64,000 nucleotides of DNA from Lewinellaceae bacterium (GCA_020636405.1 JACJXW010000004.1:682001-746000); one strand, 5' to 3'. Positions 46,540-55,400 are shown, counted from the first letter of the stretch. Made by a program: numbers and translations. The notes: generated by a model not told the origin, from the sequence alone.

Positions 46540-47484
46540 ATGAAATATTGTCAATTGCTTCTATTCACCTTCCTGTTTGTCTGTCCCCTCGCGGCCGGAG
46601 CGCAGGAGGTTGCCGAGGATTGTTACGCCCGCTTTTGGGCGGAAGGGCAGGACGCCTTTGCTGCCCGCAACTATTACGTAGCGCGGCGCAAGTTCCAGGC
46701 TGCGCGCATTTGTCCGGACCTTCCGAAAGATCAGGCCAAGGAGGTGGAAAAGTGGATCGATCGCGCAGAGAAAGAGCTTACCAAGGACATCGGCAACCTC
46801 TTCGCCCGCCTCGACAGTTTGGAGCAGGCGCTGGAGGATACCGACCAGGATGGCGTCTTTGCTTTGGCGGATGAAGAGCCCGATACGCCGCCTCAGGTGC
46901 GGGTGGATACCAAAGGGCGCACCCTGGACAGCGACCAGGATGGGGTGCCCGATTACCTGGACCTGGAACCGTTCCGTACGCCTCGTCCGGGAGAACAGGT
47001 GAACAGTGATGGCGTAGTAATGAACCCGATGGGTGGTGGCGCCCTGACCAGAGAAGAGGCAGAGGAACTCATTGCCGAAGCCGCGGCGAAGTATGCAATG
47101 AACCAAGCAGGCTCGGGCCCCTCGGCTGTGCCTGTCTTTCCAATGGTCTATTTCGCGGTCAACAGCAGTACCATAAGGTATGCCGATTACGGTGCTTTGG
47201 CCAGTATTGCCCAGATGATGAAGGATGATCCTTCCCTCCGCCTGGCCGTTACCGGTTTTACCGATACCTCCGCTTCAGCAGATTACAACGCCCGCCTTTC
47301 CTACCGGCGCGCCGATGCTGTTATCCATCATTTGATGAAGGAGTACGGCATCTCCAGGGCGCGGTTTGTCCTTCTTTGGGAGGGGGAATCGTCGTTGCTG
47401 GTGCCTGATGGGGCCAGCTACCTGAACCGCCGGGTATCCTTTCGCCTGGCGCAGCCGGAAGATGTAGAAATGTATCCGCCGTGA
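46540..47484 (+). CDS. OmpA family protein with TSP3-type calcium repeats
   Basis: A 314-residue exported protein (signal peptide CQLLLFTFLFVCPLAAGA, before QEV). An N-terminal helical region is followed by Asp-rich calcium repeats (DTDQDGVFALADEEP and DSDQDGVPDYLDLEP), a short linker, and an OmpA peptidoglycan-binding domain: YFAVNSSTIRYADYGALASI, VTGFTDTSASADYNARLSYRR, as in the usual GHTDxxGxxxYNxxLSxRRA form. It should tether the outer membrane to peptidoglycan. It follows the AsmA gene by 87 bases. The frame extends to 46453, but ATG 46540 gives the leader. Confidence 0.9.
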   Translation: MKYCQLLLFTFLFVCPLAAGAQEVAEDCYARFWAEGQDAFAARNYYVARRKFQAARICPDLPKDQAKEVEKWIDRAEKELTKDIGNLFARLDSLEQALEDTDQDGVFALADEEPDTPPQVRVDTKGRTLDSDQDGVPDYLDLEPFRTPRPGEQVNSDGVVMNPMGGGALTREEAEELIAEAAAKYAMNQAGSGPSAVPVFPMVYFAVNSSTIRYADYGALASIAQMMKDDPSLRLAVTGFTDTSASADYNARLSYRRADAVIHHLMKEYGISRARFVLLWEGESSLLVPDGASYLNRRVSFRLAQPEDVEMYPP

Positions 47485-47506
47485 GGCGATCAGGGGCAGG
47501 TTGTCC

Positions 47507-48604
47507 TCAAAAATAGGCTCGTACGATCTGTTCGTACAAGTCCTCCAGTATTTGCTCCACCATATCGTCTTCCTCAATGAACTGTTCTTTTGGGGCATCG
47601 AGGTATTCCTCCGGGATGGCGCGTTCATCACCGGAAGTTCGCACTTCTCGTGCCACAGACTGGGCCGAGGCCTCAAAGTTTTCAGAAGACACGCTACAGT
47701 TAGGGGTCAGGGCATTGACGCGGACGTCGGCTTCCCAGGTAACCGTCTTGGTCCGGGTGATAATGTACACGTTGCCTTCTACCGTTCCGTAGACCGGCAC
47801 TTGGGTTTTATTGCCGGCCGTATCGGTTACGGTTTGGTATTCCAGGATGACTTCCCGGTTGAAGTCTTCATCCCCGGTTTCTTCGCGGATATCGATTTCC
47901 AGCGAGCTGAAGCGGATCTCGATGGCGCAGTCGGCGTTTCTCAACGGGTCGTTGAACGCGATGCGGAGGAAGCCGCCGCTTTGGTCTTCCAGCCTGCTGA
48001 AAACCTGGTTGATCTCCCAGTTATAAGTAACGTCAAAAGGAGCCTCGGTTGTCACGGTGTAATAAACAATTCCCTTTTTGAGTGCTACCCTGGACAGGGA
48101 ATCCAGCTCGGCCGTAGGCGGGTCGGCGTAGGTGTATGCTTTGGAGAAGGCGCCGTGGGCCTGTTGAGCGTAGGCCTTCAGGCCGGTAGCGGCCGTTCTG
48201 GCCAGGTTGTCTTTACCCTGTTCAAAATAGTGGGCATAGAGTTTTTTCCGGAGCCAGGCCGCTTGTTGTGGTAAGGTGTAAAGCTCTTTTTCGAATGCGC
48301 CTGGCAGGAAAGCGCGCGCTTCTTTGATCTTTTCCTGCAAGCCGTAATTGATATCGAGGGCAGCCTTCCAATCTTCCGGTTTTTCTGTGGCGGACAGGCT
48401 GCGGCTTTCCGCCACATCCCGAGCCAGGATGTTTTCCAGGGATTGTTGTAAGATGGTTTGCTCCTCTTTACCCCCTTTGCCTTTGTTCAAATCGGCCAGG
48501 GCCAGCTTGTAGGCCTTGTCGAAATCCTGCTGGTCGAAGGCCTCCCGGGGAGTGGTGCAGGCGGAAAGCAGAGGCAGGAGAAATAATACTATCGTCTGTC
48601 GCAT
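47507..48604 (-). CDS. Putative lipoprotein, unknown
   Basis: A 365-residue lipoprotein (leader RQTIVLFLLPLLSAC, lipidated Cys). The sequence is a helical N-terminal half rich in Lys, Glu and Ala (AYKLALADLNKGKGGKE, ALDINYGLQEKIKEARAFL), resembling TPR-like pairs, then a beta-rich half (VYYTVTTEAPFDVTYNWEI, IEIRFSSLEIDIREETGDED) and an acidic tail (EEDDMVEQILEDLYEQ). I do not recognise a family. The gene is in the - strand, facing the OmpA-like gene convergently with 22 bases between, and ends the cyclase-side cluster. Starting at ATG 48604 fits the signal peptide. Confidence 0.6.
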   Translation of the reverse strand: MRQTIVLFLLPLLSACTTPREAFDQQDFDKAYKLALADLNKGKGGKEEQTILQQSLENILARDVAESRSLSATEKPEDWKAALDINYGLQEKIKEARAFLPGAFEKELYTLPQQAAWLRKKLYAHYFEQGKDNLARTAATGLKAYAQQAHGAFSKAYTYADPPTAELDSLSRVALKKGIVYYTVTTEAPFDVTYNWEINQVFSRLEDQSGGFLRIAFNDPLRNADCAIEIRFSSLEIDIREETGDEDFNREVILEYQTVTDTAGNKTQVPVYGTVEGNVYIITRTKTVTWEADVRVNALTPNCSVSSENFEASAQSVAREVRTSGDERAIPEEYLDAPKEQFIEEDDMVEQILEDLYEQIVRAYF

Positions 48605-48701
48605 TTCTTTCTGATTGATAAATGATAAGCGCAATGTAAAAAAGTACCGGAAGAATTACCAGGATAAGGATAGGTTGGCCGGAAAAGGAACCGTAAAGCG
48701 C

Positions 48702-49790
48702 TTATATCGTGTACAACACCACCTTCTCCTGCTTCCCTCTCAGCAACAGGTCGCCGATCTTTTTCGGTTCGAAGGAATGGGGCGGCAGGGCCAGCTTGTC
48801 CAGCAGGAATTTGGAAAACAGGATGTTGACCCCCAGGTCGTTGCACTTGGACTGAATGCGGGCTGCCGTGTTGAGCACGTCGCCGGAGTACGCAATGTCC
48901 CGTTTGACGACGCCTACTTCGCCGGCCATGACGTAGCCGTAGTGGACCCCCGCTTTAAATTCAGGCAGGATGCCGTAAGTTTCCTTATAATAATCGGTTT
49001 TGCGGCGAAGGGCCAGCTGGACGTCGAAGAAGCAACGCAGGCAGTTGGCATTCTCCAGCCCATTATCAATTTTCCAGCTGATGACGATCTCGTCGCCTAC
49101 GTACTGGTAGATCTCTCCTTTTGCGTAGAGGATAGCAGGGGTGGCGTGTTGAAAGACATCTTTGATAAAACGGAAATACAGTTCTTCCCCCAGCTTTTCA
49201 GCAATGGTGGTGGAGGAGCGCAGGTCGAGGAACATGAATATACGCTCTTCCCGTTTGGGCCGAAAGTACTTGCCCATCAGGAAGGCGGTGAAGGTGCCGG
49301 GGCCGTATTTGTCGTTGACCTGCAAAACGAGCAGGGTGGACAAAACGATGAACAGCCAGAAGAAGTAATTTTGAAGGGTGCTCAGCTCAGAGAAATGGCC
49401 GGCCACCATGGCCCATACCTCCGGGACAAATATGGTGAGCCCCGTTTTATTGCTGTGCAGGAACAGCCCGGAGACAAAAGAAACGGCTACGAACAACATG
49501 GTAAAAGATAGAAAGATGCTGAACAAGGCCCAGCCGTAGGTTTTGTTCCGTAGCCATTCTTCCCACAGGAGCACTACCGTACTTCCTCCGAAAATGCCGG
49601 CCAGAACACCCGACAGGACACTGGTTTGTAATAACAGTTTTGCGTTTACCTCCGGTAAGTCCAGGTTGAGGTCCAGGATGGTAAAATAAACGTTGTAGAA
49701 CTGAAAAACAGAGATCACGGTCCAGCCGGCCGTGATCCAGAATATCTTCAGGGCTTCGCTTTGGAATTTGTTGTAGGTGAAGTTATCCAT
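48702..49790 (-). CDS. Class III adenylate/guanylate cyclase, membrane
   Basis: A 362-residue protein. Four transmembrane helices occupy about residues 15-165 (FWITAGWTVISVFQFYNVYF, VLSGVLAGIFGGSTVVLL, ALFSIFLSFTMLFVAVSF, YFFWLFIVLSTLLVLQV). The cyclase domain (about 185-360) has the metal-binding Asp in FMFLDLRSSTTIAEKLG and a second in QYVGDEIVISW, with AGVHYGYVMAGEVGVVKRDIAYSGDVLNTAARIQSKC. The substrate-specifying Lys and Asp are not obvious, so ATP or GTP cannot be fixed. It makes cyclic nucleotides in the cytoplasm. It stands on the - strand, 97 bases from the lipoprotein gene downstream. Confidence 0.88.
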   Translation of the reverse strand: MDNFTYNKFQSEALKIFWITAGWTVISVFQFYNVYFTILDLNLDLPEVNAKLLLQTSVLSGVLAGIFGGSTVVLLWEEWLRNKTYGWALFSIFLSFTMLFVAVSFVSGLFLHSNKTGLTIFVPEVWAMVAGHFSELSTLQNYFFWLFIVLSTLLVLQVNDKYGPGTFTAFLMGKYFRPKREERIFMFLDLRSSTTIAEKLGEELYFRFIKDVFQHATPAILYAKGEIYQYVGDEIVISWKIDNGLENANCLRCFFDVQLALRRKTDYYKETYGILPEFKAGVHYGYVMAGEVGVVKRDIAYSGDVLNTAARIQSKCNDLGVNILFSKFLLDKLALPPHSFEPKKIGDLLLRGKQEKVVLYTI

Positions 49791-49901
49791 AGCCTGGTGG
49801 TGTTTTGATCAAAGCCTCCTGAAAATTAAGAAGACTTTTATCAAAGATAACTTTTACCCGGTACTTCCCCTATTGGCGCTCTGCCTGAAAGCGCCTGATG
49901 G

Positions 49902-51200
49902 TTATTCCTCCAGATATTTTTCGATGTTCCGCGCAGCCACCGGCCCCAGTTCAAACGAAGCTTCCAGGGCCGCCCGGAGCTGTTCTTTGCCTGCTGCGCT
50001 GCGGCCGCTTTCCTTCAGTACGATGCCGGCATGGTATAGCGCTTCCGGCTCGCCGGTCTGCCCGATGACATGCCGATCCAGAATGTCCAGCGCCTCTTGC
50101 CGGTTGCCGTTTTGGAAAGCGGACCAGGCCAGCAGGTGGTAGGACATGGGGTGGGGGCGTTCCCGGACTTCCTGCCGGGCGATCTCAAGGGCCTCGCTGG
50201 CCTGGCCTTCCTCGTTTTTCAGCAGGCACAGGTAGCTTTTGTACATGTTTCCGTAAACCTCTTGCGAGGCTTCCCGCAAAAAGCGTTCCCGGTAGATTTG
50301 CGCTGCGGCAGTGTCCTGCTCATAAGCGGCGATCTCCGCCAGAAAAAGGTGGTAATCCGGAACCGGATGAATGGATTGCAGGAAGTGCAGTATCCGTTTG
50401 GCCTCTTCCGGATTTTTGTCGTGCGAGAAGGCGATCCAGGCAATGCCCTTCAGGGCGTGCAGGCCCGCCGGATTGTGGCGCAGGGCTTCCAGGTAAGTTT
50501 GGTAGGACTTGCCGGCCTTGCCCTGATGGCCGTACATGTCCGCCAGGTTGGACAACGACCAGTAGCTAATGGGCGTTGAACCGGATGCCCTGGCCAGAGC
50601 GGTTGCTTTTTCCATCGTACGGACCGCCTCATCCAACTCGTCTGACTGGTCGTGCAGTTTCACTTTTCGGATGAGGTAATCAAAATGGGCCCCGGAGGCA
50701 ATATCTTTAAGTAGGAGTTGAGCTTCCAGGCGGTTGCCTCTTTCCAGGGCAACGTCCGCCAGCATCAAAGAGGAAGTGAATTTGTTTTCCCCGATCCCCA
50801 CCGCTTCCCGGATATAATCCTCGGCTTCCCGGAAGGCATGGCGGGTGATAGCGTTGGCTGCCAGGGACTGCAGGACACCAACCTGGCCCGGAAGGCGGGA
50901 GTTGATTGCCAGTAACAGGCTGTCGGAGCGGTGCAACTGCCTGATATCACCGGATAACTTAAAGTGGTTGGCGTACAGCCCGGCCAGTTTCTTTTGAAAG
51001 ACGAAATTACCGGGGGCCGCTTCCAGCTTTTGTTCCCAGAACTCGATCCGGGAGGACAGTTCCTGCTGCTTGTTCCGGAGGTGTTCCTCGTTCAGGTAGC
51101 GTTCGTAATCGGTTTCGTGGGCTATGGGATAGTTGGGGGTAATAAACAGGGCGGCCATCACGATCAGGACGGATGCCAGGATAAAGGCTGTTTTTTTCAT
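49902..51200 (-). CDS. TPR-repeat protein, membrane-anchored
   Basis: A 432-residue protein with one N-terminal hydrophobic segment (FILASVLIVMAALFITP) and about seven TPR units (for example VLQSLAANAITRHAFREAEDY, TPISYWSLSNLADMYGHQGK, NPAGLHALKGIAWIAFSHDK, PHPMSYHLLAWSAFQNGNRQ). It lies downstream of the two DUF4331 genes in the same direction, with a 106-base gap, so it could be part of their unit and interact with them. No catalytic motif. The leader could anchor it in the inner membrane facing the periplasm; its exact role is unknown. Confidence 0.8.
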   Translation of the reverse strand: MKKTAFILASVLIVMAALFITPNYPIAHETDYERYLNEEHLRNKQQELSSRIEFWEQKLEAAPGNFVFQKKLAGLYANHFKLSGDIRQLHRSDSLLLAINSRLPGQVGVLQSLAANAITRHAFREAEDYIREAVGIGENKFTSSLMLADVALERGNRLEAQLLLKDIASGAHFDYLIRKVKLHDQSDELDEAVRTMEKATALARASGSTPISYWSLSNLADMYGHQGKAGKSYQTYLEALRHNPAGLHALKGIAWIAFSHDKNPEEAKRILHFLQSIHPVPDYHLFLAEIAAYEQDTAAAQIYRERFLREASQEVYGNMYKSYLCLLKNEEGQASEALEIARQEVRERPHPMSYHLLAWSAFQNGNRQEALDILDRHVIGQTGEPEALYHAGIVLKESGRSAAGKEQLRAALEASFELGPVAARNIEKYLEE

Positions 51201-51306
51201 GGCGGAGGATGGATTTAATTCTCATTGGATAGTTGATCTCCGGCGGCTTCCTGCACCCTCCACTTTTTAGGGTCGTGGAAGATGCAGGGTGCGCGCCAGG
51301 CCAGCA

Positions 51307-51840
51307 TTAGTGGGGCGTTGCCAGATAAGGGAAGGTATTCAGGAACGCTTTGTCATTGGCGTCGACGTTGTCATCGGTCAGCCCGGGGTTGCCGGTGCCT
51401 TCCGGGCCGCCGAAGATCAGCAGCAGTTCTACGGAGATTACATCGTCGGCCAGTGCCCTGCCGGTCAGTACATTGGCGCCGTCGAAGAAGGTCGTTTTCC
51501 CTTCGGTGGATACGGTCAGCACGTCGGTGGCCAGCACACTGGTAAAGGTTGCGGCATCCAGGCCCAGCGCATTGGTGGAATAACCGGGGTTGAGGGCGAG
51601 GAGCTTGTCGTTGAATTTGTCGGCGAAGGCAGCGCCTTGCATGGAAGGAACCGTGGTGTTGAAGGCGTCCTTTTCGGCGGAGCTTACAAATACGGTGTTG
51701 ATCGCCGGACGCGCCATCTGGTCTTCCTGCATGTAGCGGCTTTCGTCTACAGGCATAATGGGGTCGTCTTCGTTACAGGCGGTGAAGGACAGGGCCAGGG
51801 CCATCAGGGCCAGAAGGCCTGTTTTTATTCTGTTTTTCAT
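51307..51840 (-). CDS. DUF4331 C-terminal half, lipoprotein
   Basis: A 177-residue lipoprotein (leader ALMALALSFTAC). The body, RPAINTVFVSSAEKDAFN, FNDKLLALNPGYSTNALG, GRALADDVISVELLLIFGG and LTDDNVDANDKAFLNTFPYL, corresponds to the last third of DUF4331 domains. The first two thirds are encoded in the adjacent upstream gene at 51969-52625, so the domain is split into two separately exported proteins. Between them are 128 bases with no other gene. Both probably assemble in the envelope. The family function is unknown. Confidence 0.65.
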   Translation of the reverse strand: MKNRIKTGLLALMALALSFTACNEDDPIMPVDESRYMQEDQMARPAINTVFVSSAEKDAFNTTVPSMQGAAFADKFNDKLLALNPGYSTNALGLDAATFTSVLATDVLTVSTEGKTTFFDGANVLTGRALADDVISVELLLIFGGPEGTGNPGLTDDNVDANDKAFLNTFPYLATPH

Positions 51841-51968
51841 GGTTGAATGCATTTTCTAAAAAGAGGAGACAATAAGGTGTCCGTGGGTTGACTGGCAGCG
51901 TTGCTATCCGTTGGAAGCCGGGCTGCCCAACCCTGGAACGGTTTGACAATAAAAGGATGAATGGATCT

Positions 51969-52625
51969 TTAGATCTTCCGCTTGGATTCTACCCAGGTAT
52001 TGAGGGCGGCGGCGTTGCCGAGCATAGATTTGGGGACTTCAACGACGACGGAGAGTACGTTGGTGCCGGCAAAAGTATCGGCGCCGGGCTCGTTAAAGCT
52101 GGTGGCATTGCCGGCGATGATCTCGCTGTACTGCGCGAAATCAAAGAAGAACGGGTCGTCACGCGGGCCGGCAAATACTTTCATGCCTTTACCGGAGCCA
52201 ATTTTGGCTGTTTCGTTGTACTGCGTGATCTCCGCTTCTACCAGCCCTCCATCGGTTTCCACCTGGCTCATCAGCCCGGATTCGGACGGGGCCACCGGGC
52301 CGTATACCTGTACTTTACCGTCGCGGAAAACCGCCTGGATGACCAGGTCTTCCACTGCGTCGCCGGTGTTGTCGATGTTGAATTCGACCATCACCTGTTC
52401 GTCAAATTTGGCGCTGGCGGTAGCTGCCGGGTCGAGCAAGCCCTGAAGGTTGGCGACAAATACCAGGTTGTCTGCATTTTCCGGGCTCTGGAAAGCGTAA
52501 TAGTCCGTAATGTCCGAGGCCGTAGCGGTGACGGCGGGCGCGTCGATGTGGTCGGCCGCCCAAACGATGCCTACAGCAGTAGCTAAGACTACCAGGGCTG
52601 TAAGGAGCAAATTCTTGATTTTCAT
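51969..52625 (-). CDS. DUF4331 N-terminal part, exported
   Basis: A 218-residue exported protein (leader NLLLTALVVLATAVGIVWA, before ADHIDAP). It matches the start of DUF4331: ADHIDAPAVTATASDITDYY, AFQSPENADNLVFVANLQGL, EFNIDNTGDAVEDLVIQAVF and RDDPFFFDFAQYSEI. The domain normally continues into the part encoded by the next gene. The ADHxDxP and DITDxYAF pattern is diagnostic of the family. It is the first gene of a likely unit 52625-49902 (DUF4331-N, DUF4331-C, TPR) on the - strand. Nothing indicates a catalytic activity. Confidence 0.8.
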   Translation of the reverse strand: MKIKNLLLTALVVLATAVGIVWAADHIDAPAVTATASDITDYYAFQSPENADNLVFVANLQGLLDPAATASAKFDEQVMVEFNIDNTGDAVEDLVIQAVFRDGKVQVYGPVAPSESGLMSQVETDGGLVEAEITQYNETAKIGSGKGMKVFAGPRDDPFFFDFAQYSEIIAGNATSFNEPGADTFAGTNVLSVVVEVPKSMLGNAAALNTWVESKRKI

Positions 52626-53069
52626 ATCAATTGGTTGTTTTTAAAAATGAATTACCTGTTTACATCCCCAGTTACGGAAGGGAGAGAGGGGGCGGATTAA
52701 AAAAAGGTGATTTTTTTTAAAAAAGCTTCTCAGTACTCAGATCCAACAATCGAACCCGAGCCCTAGGAAAATAGCCTGAAGCGTTTCGCACTCGAGACAG
52801 TATGGATAGTACTAAATTTGTGCACCTGCTTACTTATTCCTGAATACGGGCCGGGAAAGGGGGACAGGCAGCACGCCGGGCCAGGCGTTGGCCCTCTTAA
52901 AGATTGGATAAGAAAAGCGAATTGCGAAAGCCCCTAATAGCTTTTTTCATCATAAACCCCTAAATTGCCCCTGATTCATTTAACCTGACTGTTATACTGC
53001 GGAACTTCAACCCACTGCAGTATAATACCGGCCATACAAACTGTTAGAGCCGGTATTAACATTAAAACC
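52626..53069. promoter_or_regulatory. Intergenic control region with nested inverted repeats
   Basis: In this 444-bp gap between divergent genes I see no gene. Close to the + strand start lie two overlapping inverted repeats: TTATACTGC (52992-53000) with GCAGTATAA (53017-53025), and AATACCGGC (53024-53032) with GCCGGTATT (53049-53057). The second arm of the first overlaps the first arm of the second by two bases. This arrangement, directly before the start at 53070, suggests an operator or an RNA switch. Confidence 0.45.
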
Positions 53070-53537
53070 ATGAAAAACAAACTATTTTTCCCCGTGGCAG
53101 TCATTCTGCTGCTCACCAACCTCTTGGCTTTTACCGCTACTTCCTTCGAGAACAAAAATGCCAAGGCCGAAGAAGAGATCAAAGCGCTGATCCTCAAATC
53201 CTACATCAATGGCGCCTTCAACGATCTCGACCCAGAAGCCATGCGCGCCGGCTTCCACCCCGATTTCGCCATCTTCTCCGCCGACGGGGAGAACATCCGC
53301 AAATACCCGATCGCCACCTGGGCGGATGGTGTGGAAAAACGGAAAGACGATCCCGAATTCGACCCCGCCAAAAACAAGTGGGAGCACAATTTCGCCAGTA
53401 TAGACGTTACCGGTGGCTCGGCGGCGGTGAAGGTCGAGCTCTTCCACGAAGGCAAGCACGTATATACGGATTACCTGTCGCTGCTGAAATTCGAGAGTGG
53501 GTGGAAGATCGTGGCGAAGGTGTATCATAAGCATTGA
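53070..53537 (+). CDS. NTF2-like / lumazine-binding-like exported protein
   Basis: A 155-residue protein with a leader (MKNKLFFPVAVILLLTNLLA). The rest follows the NTF2-like pattern of putative lumazine-binding proteins (PF12893): KALILKSYINGAFNDLDPEAMRAGFHPDFA, then ATWADGVEKRKDDPEFDP, SAAVKVELFHEGKHVYTDYL and ESGWKIVAKVYHKH. NTF2-like domains form small cone-shaped barrels that bind ligands or act as small enzymes. A second NTF2-like gene with the same orientation lies at 54410, separated by the hairpin array. The pair may have arisen by duplication, but they are diverged. Confidence 0.75.
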   Translation: MKNKLFFPVAVILLLTNLLAFTATSFENKNAKAEEEIKALILKSYINGAFNDLDPEAMRAGFHPDFAIFSADGENIRKYPIATWADGVEKRKDDPEFDPAKNKWEHNFASIDVTGGSAAVKVELFHEGKHVYTDYLSLLKFESGWKIVAKVYHKH

Positions 53538-53652
53538 TGGCCATTTTAAGAGTCCAATTCCAATTGGGCTCTGAATTCTAGCGTGGATAGTAGGTTGATA
53601 AAAGAATCTCTGCGGATTCAATGAATTGGCCTTCTGCAGTATAATTTCCAAT

Positions 53653-54271
53653 TTTCCTGATTGTAACGTTTTGCGTAGCTGCCCTGAAGACGTGAACCCG
53701 GACCCCAAATACGCTGACCAGTTATGCGTCAGTGTATTTGGGCCGGAGACGTTGACGTGAACCCGGATCCCCAAATTTATTTGGGTCGGAGACGTTACAC
53801 CCGTCAACTTGAGGGGACGCGGGTTTATCGTCTTCGACGCCAAAAAATTTTGGCGATCCCAGTCGGCGTTCAATCCCAGTCATATCGAAATTCCCTGATT
53901 GTAACGTTTTGCGTAGCTGCCCTGAAGACGTGAACCCGGACCCCCAAATACGCTGACCAGTTATGCGTCAGTGTATTTGGGCCGGAGACGTTACACCCGT
54001 CAACTTGAGGGGACGCGGGCCTATCGTCTTCGACGCCAAAAAATTTTGGCGATCCCAGTCGGCGTTCAATCCCAGTCATATCGAAATTCCCTGATTGTAA
54101 CGTTTTGCGTAGCTGCCCTGAAGACGTGAACCCGGACCCCGGACCCCCAACCAGTTACGGATGACAGTTATGCTGTCAGTCGGTGTATATATCCTGAAAA
54201 TCCTGTTAATCCTGTCTACACCCGTCAACTTGAGGGGACGCGGGTTTATCGTCTTCGACGCCAAAAAAATT
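53653..54271. repeat. Tandem array of nested hairpin modules (three copies)
   Basis: Three copies of a module lie head to tail (about 53653, 53891 and 54087). Each has block A (TTCCCTGATTGTAACGTTTT... to GAAGACGTGAACCCGGACCCC), a variable hairpin centre, and block C (GTCAACTTGAGGGGACGCGG... TCGTCTTCGACGCC...). A and C are inverted relatives (GAAGACGTGAACCCGG against the reverse complement of GGGTTTATCGTCTTC), so a long stem can form around the centre. The centres differ: copy 1 has AAATACGCTGAC...GTCAGTGTATTT plus CCCAAATTTATTTGGG, copy 2 only the first, and copy 3 a different stem TGACAG-TTATG-CTGTCA plus an ATCCTGTnA repeat. Copies 1 and 2 also hold CGCCAAAA-AA-TTTTGGCG. An inverted piece of block A lies at 54359-54371 (CGCAGCTACGCAA). 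Confidence 0.7.
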
Positions 54272-54278
54272 TGGTTCA

Positions 54279-54308
54279 CCCTGTGGAATTTATATTTATT
54301 CCACAGGG
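54279..54308. repeat. Hairpin CCCTGTGGAAT
   Basis: A perfect 11-bp stem (CCCTGTGGAAT with ATTCCACAGGG) around an eight-base AT loop. It resembles the 14-bp hairpin (GGCCCTGTGAAATA) inside the 201-bp element at 34104, so the two belong to one palindrome family. Confidence 0.55.
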
Positions 54309-54409
54309 CAGGCCCAGCTAGCGTTGGTTTTTCGTCTCTGATCCGAGACATACTTCATCGCAGCTACGCAATCCGTTATATTCAGCAATTTTCTTATAAA
54401 TTGGACAAA

Positions 54410-54940
54410 ATGCATCAATTAAATTTCTACCGACTTATTTTGATGATCTCGTTATCCTGGCTTGCCATTCCTGCCCAAGCCCAGAGCCTGGTAATCACTA
54501 CCCAACCCCAAACGCCGGAACAAGTCGTCCGGGAGCTCTACGATCTCGTCACCTTCCCCGCCGGCACTACGCCCGACTGGGACAAGGTGAAAAGCCTCTT
54601 CATCCCGGAGGCCGTCATCGTGCTGCGCACCAGCCGGGAGGCCACCACTGTCTTTTCGGTGGACGGCTTCGTGGCCGATTTCGTCCGCTTCATCGAGCAG
54701 GCGAAGGTGGAGCAGACGGGCTTTACCGAAAAGATCATCCGCATGGAGCCCATGGTGTTTGGGGATATGGCGCAGTTCCTGGTGTTGTACGAGGCCAGCA
54801 TCCCCGGCAGGGACTTCCCTCCGCAACAGGGGGTCGACAATTTTTCCCTGATCAAAAAGGATGGGCAGTGGAAGATCGCGGCCATCACCAATGAGGTGCC
54901 GGCGGAAGGGCGGCCGCTGCCGGAGGTGCTGAGGGAGTGA
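54410..54940 (+). CDS. NTF2-like exported protein
   Basis: A 176-residue protein. Leader (LILMISLSWLAIPAQA) then QSLVITTQPQTPEQVVRELY, KVKSLFIPEAVIVLRTSREA, SVDGFVADFVRFIEQAKV, VFGDMAQFLVLYEASI and SLIKKDGQWKIAAITNEVP, the pattern of an NTF2-like domain. It could be a small lipid- or metabolite-binding protein; no catalytic residues stand out. The frame extends to 54161 through the repeat array, but ATG 54410 gives the leader. It is the second NTF2-like gene here, after the one at 53070. Confidence 0.75.
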   Translation: MHQLNFYRLILMISLSWLAIPAQAQSLVITTQPQTPEQVVRELYDLVTFPAGTTPDWDKVKSLFIPEAVIVLRTSREATTVFSVDGFVADFVRFIEQAKVEQTGFTEKIIRMEPMVFGDMAQFLVLYEASIPGRDFPPQQGVDNFSLIKKDGQWKIAAITNEVPAEGRPLPEVLRE

Positions 54941-54955
54941 GTGGGGTGAGTTTTC

Positions 54956-55018
54956 GGACGTACCATTTTTAAGAAGCTGAGCGGCGAGGGTAACGCACCA
55001 CTTAAAAGTGGTACGTCC
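54956..55018. repeat. Long hairpin
   Basis: GGACGTACCATTTTTAAG (54956-54973) pairs with CTTAAAAGTGGTACGTCC (55001-55018), 17 of 18 positions, around a 27-base loop. It lies directly before the terminator of the candidate ncRNA on the opposite strand. It may terminate the NTF2-like transcript although there is no T-run after it. Confidence 0.55.
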
Positions 55019-55266
55019 AAAAAAAAACCGGCCACGCTGGGCCGGTTTCCAAAAGAGCTTTGAGAGGCTATCTACATACCAAAAATGAGGACATCCTTTG
55101 ATATCCCCGAAAAATCTTTCATGGGATTATAATAGCATTCGTGGGATTACAATCTTTGTTCTTCCTCTTCTTCCAGAGGAAGCTGTCAACTATCGTTCTT
55201 TCTTGTTGACCATACAAAAGTCAGCAATAATCCAGGGGTTGTGAAGTGCAATTTTTAGGATTACTG
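55019..55266 (-). ncRNA. Candidate structured ncRNA, copy 1
   Basis: About 248 bases that recur at 57982-58249. Read on the - strand the 3' end is a perfect intrinsic terminator (AAACCGGCC-CAGCGT-GGCCGGTTT followed by T's). The stems are conserved: a 7-bp stem (55089-55106) in which the change relative to copy 2 turns a U-A pair into U-G on the - strand only, and a second stem from TCCTCT and AGAGGA near 55155. The + strand would have a mismatch, so the - strand is the transcribed one. No ORF is conserved. It could also be a long 3' UTR of the upstream gene, which already has its own terminator at 55401-55434. Confidence 0.4.
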
Positions 55267-55400
55267 GGGGTTTGAAAAATAAAAATAACTTTATAAATTT
55301 TTGATTTTCAATTATTAAGTATTGAATAAAAGAGAGTTTTCTGTAAATTTTTGAATTATTTCATGTACTTTTTTTTTCAGGAAGTTGCCACGGTATGAAA

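Noticed and set aside
53653..54271. Integron cassette array (attC sites)
   Set aside because: The repeats do not show the RYYYAAC/GTTRRRY core in the required places, there is no integrase, and no cassette ORFs lie between the copies.
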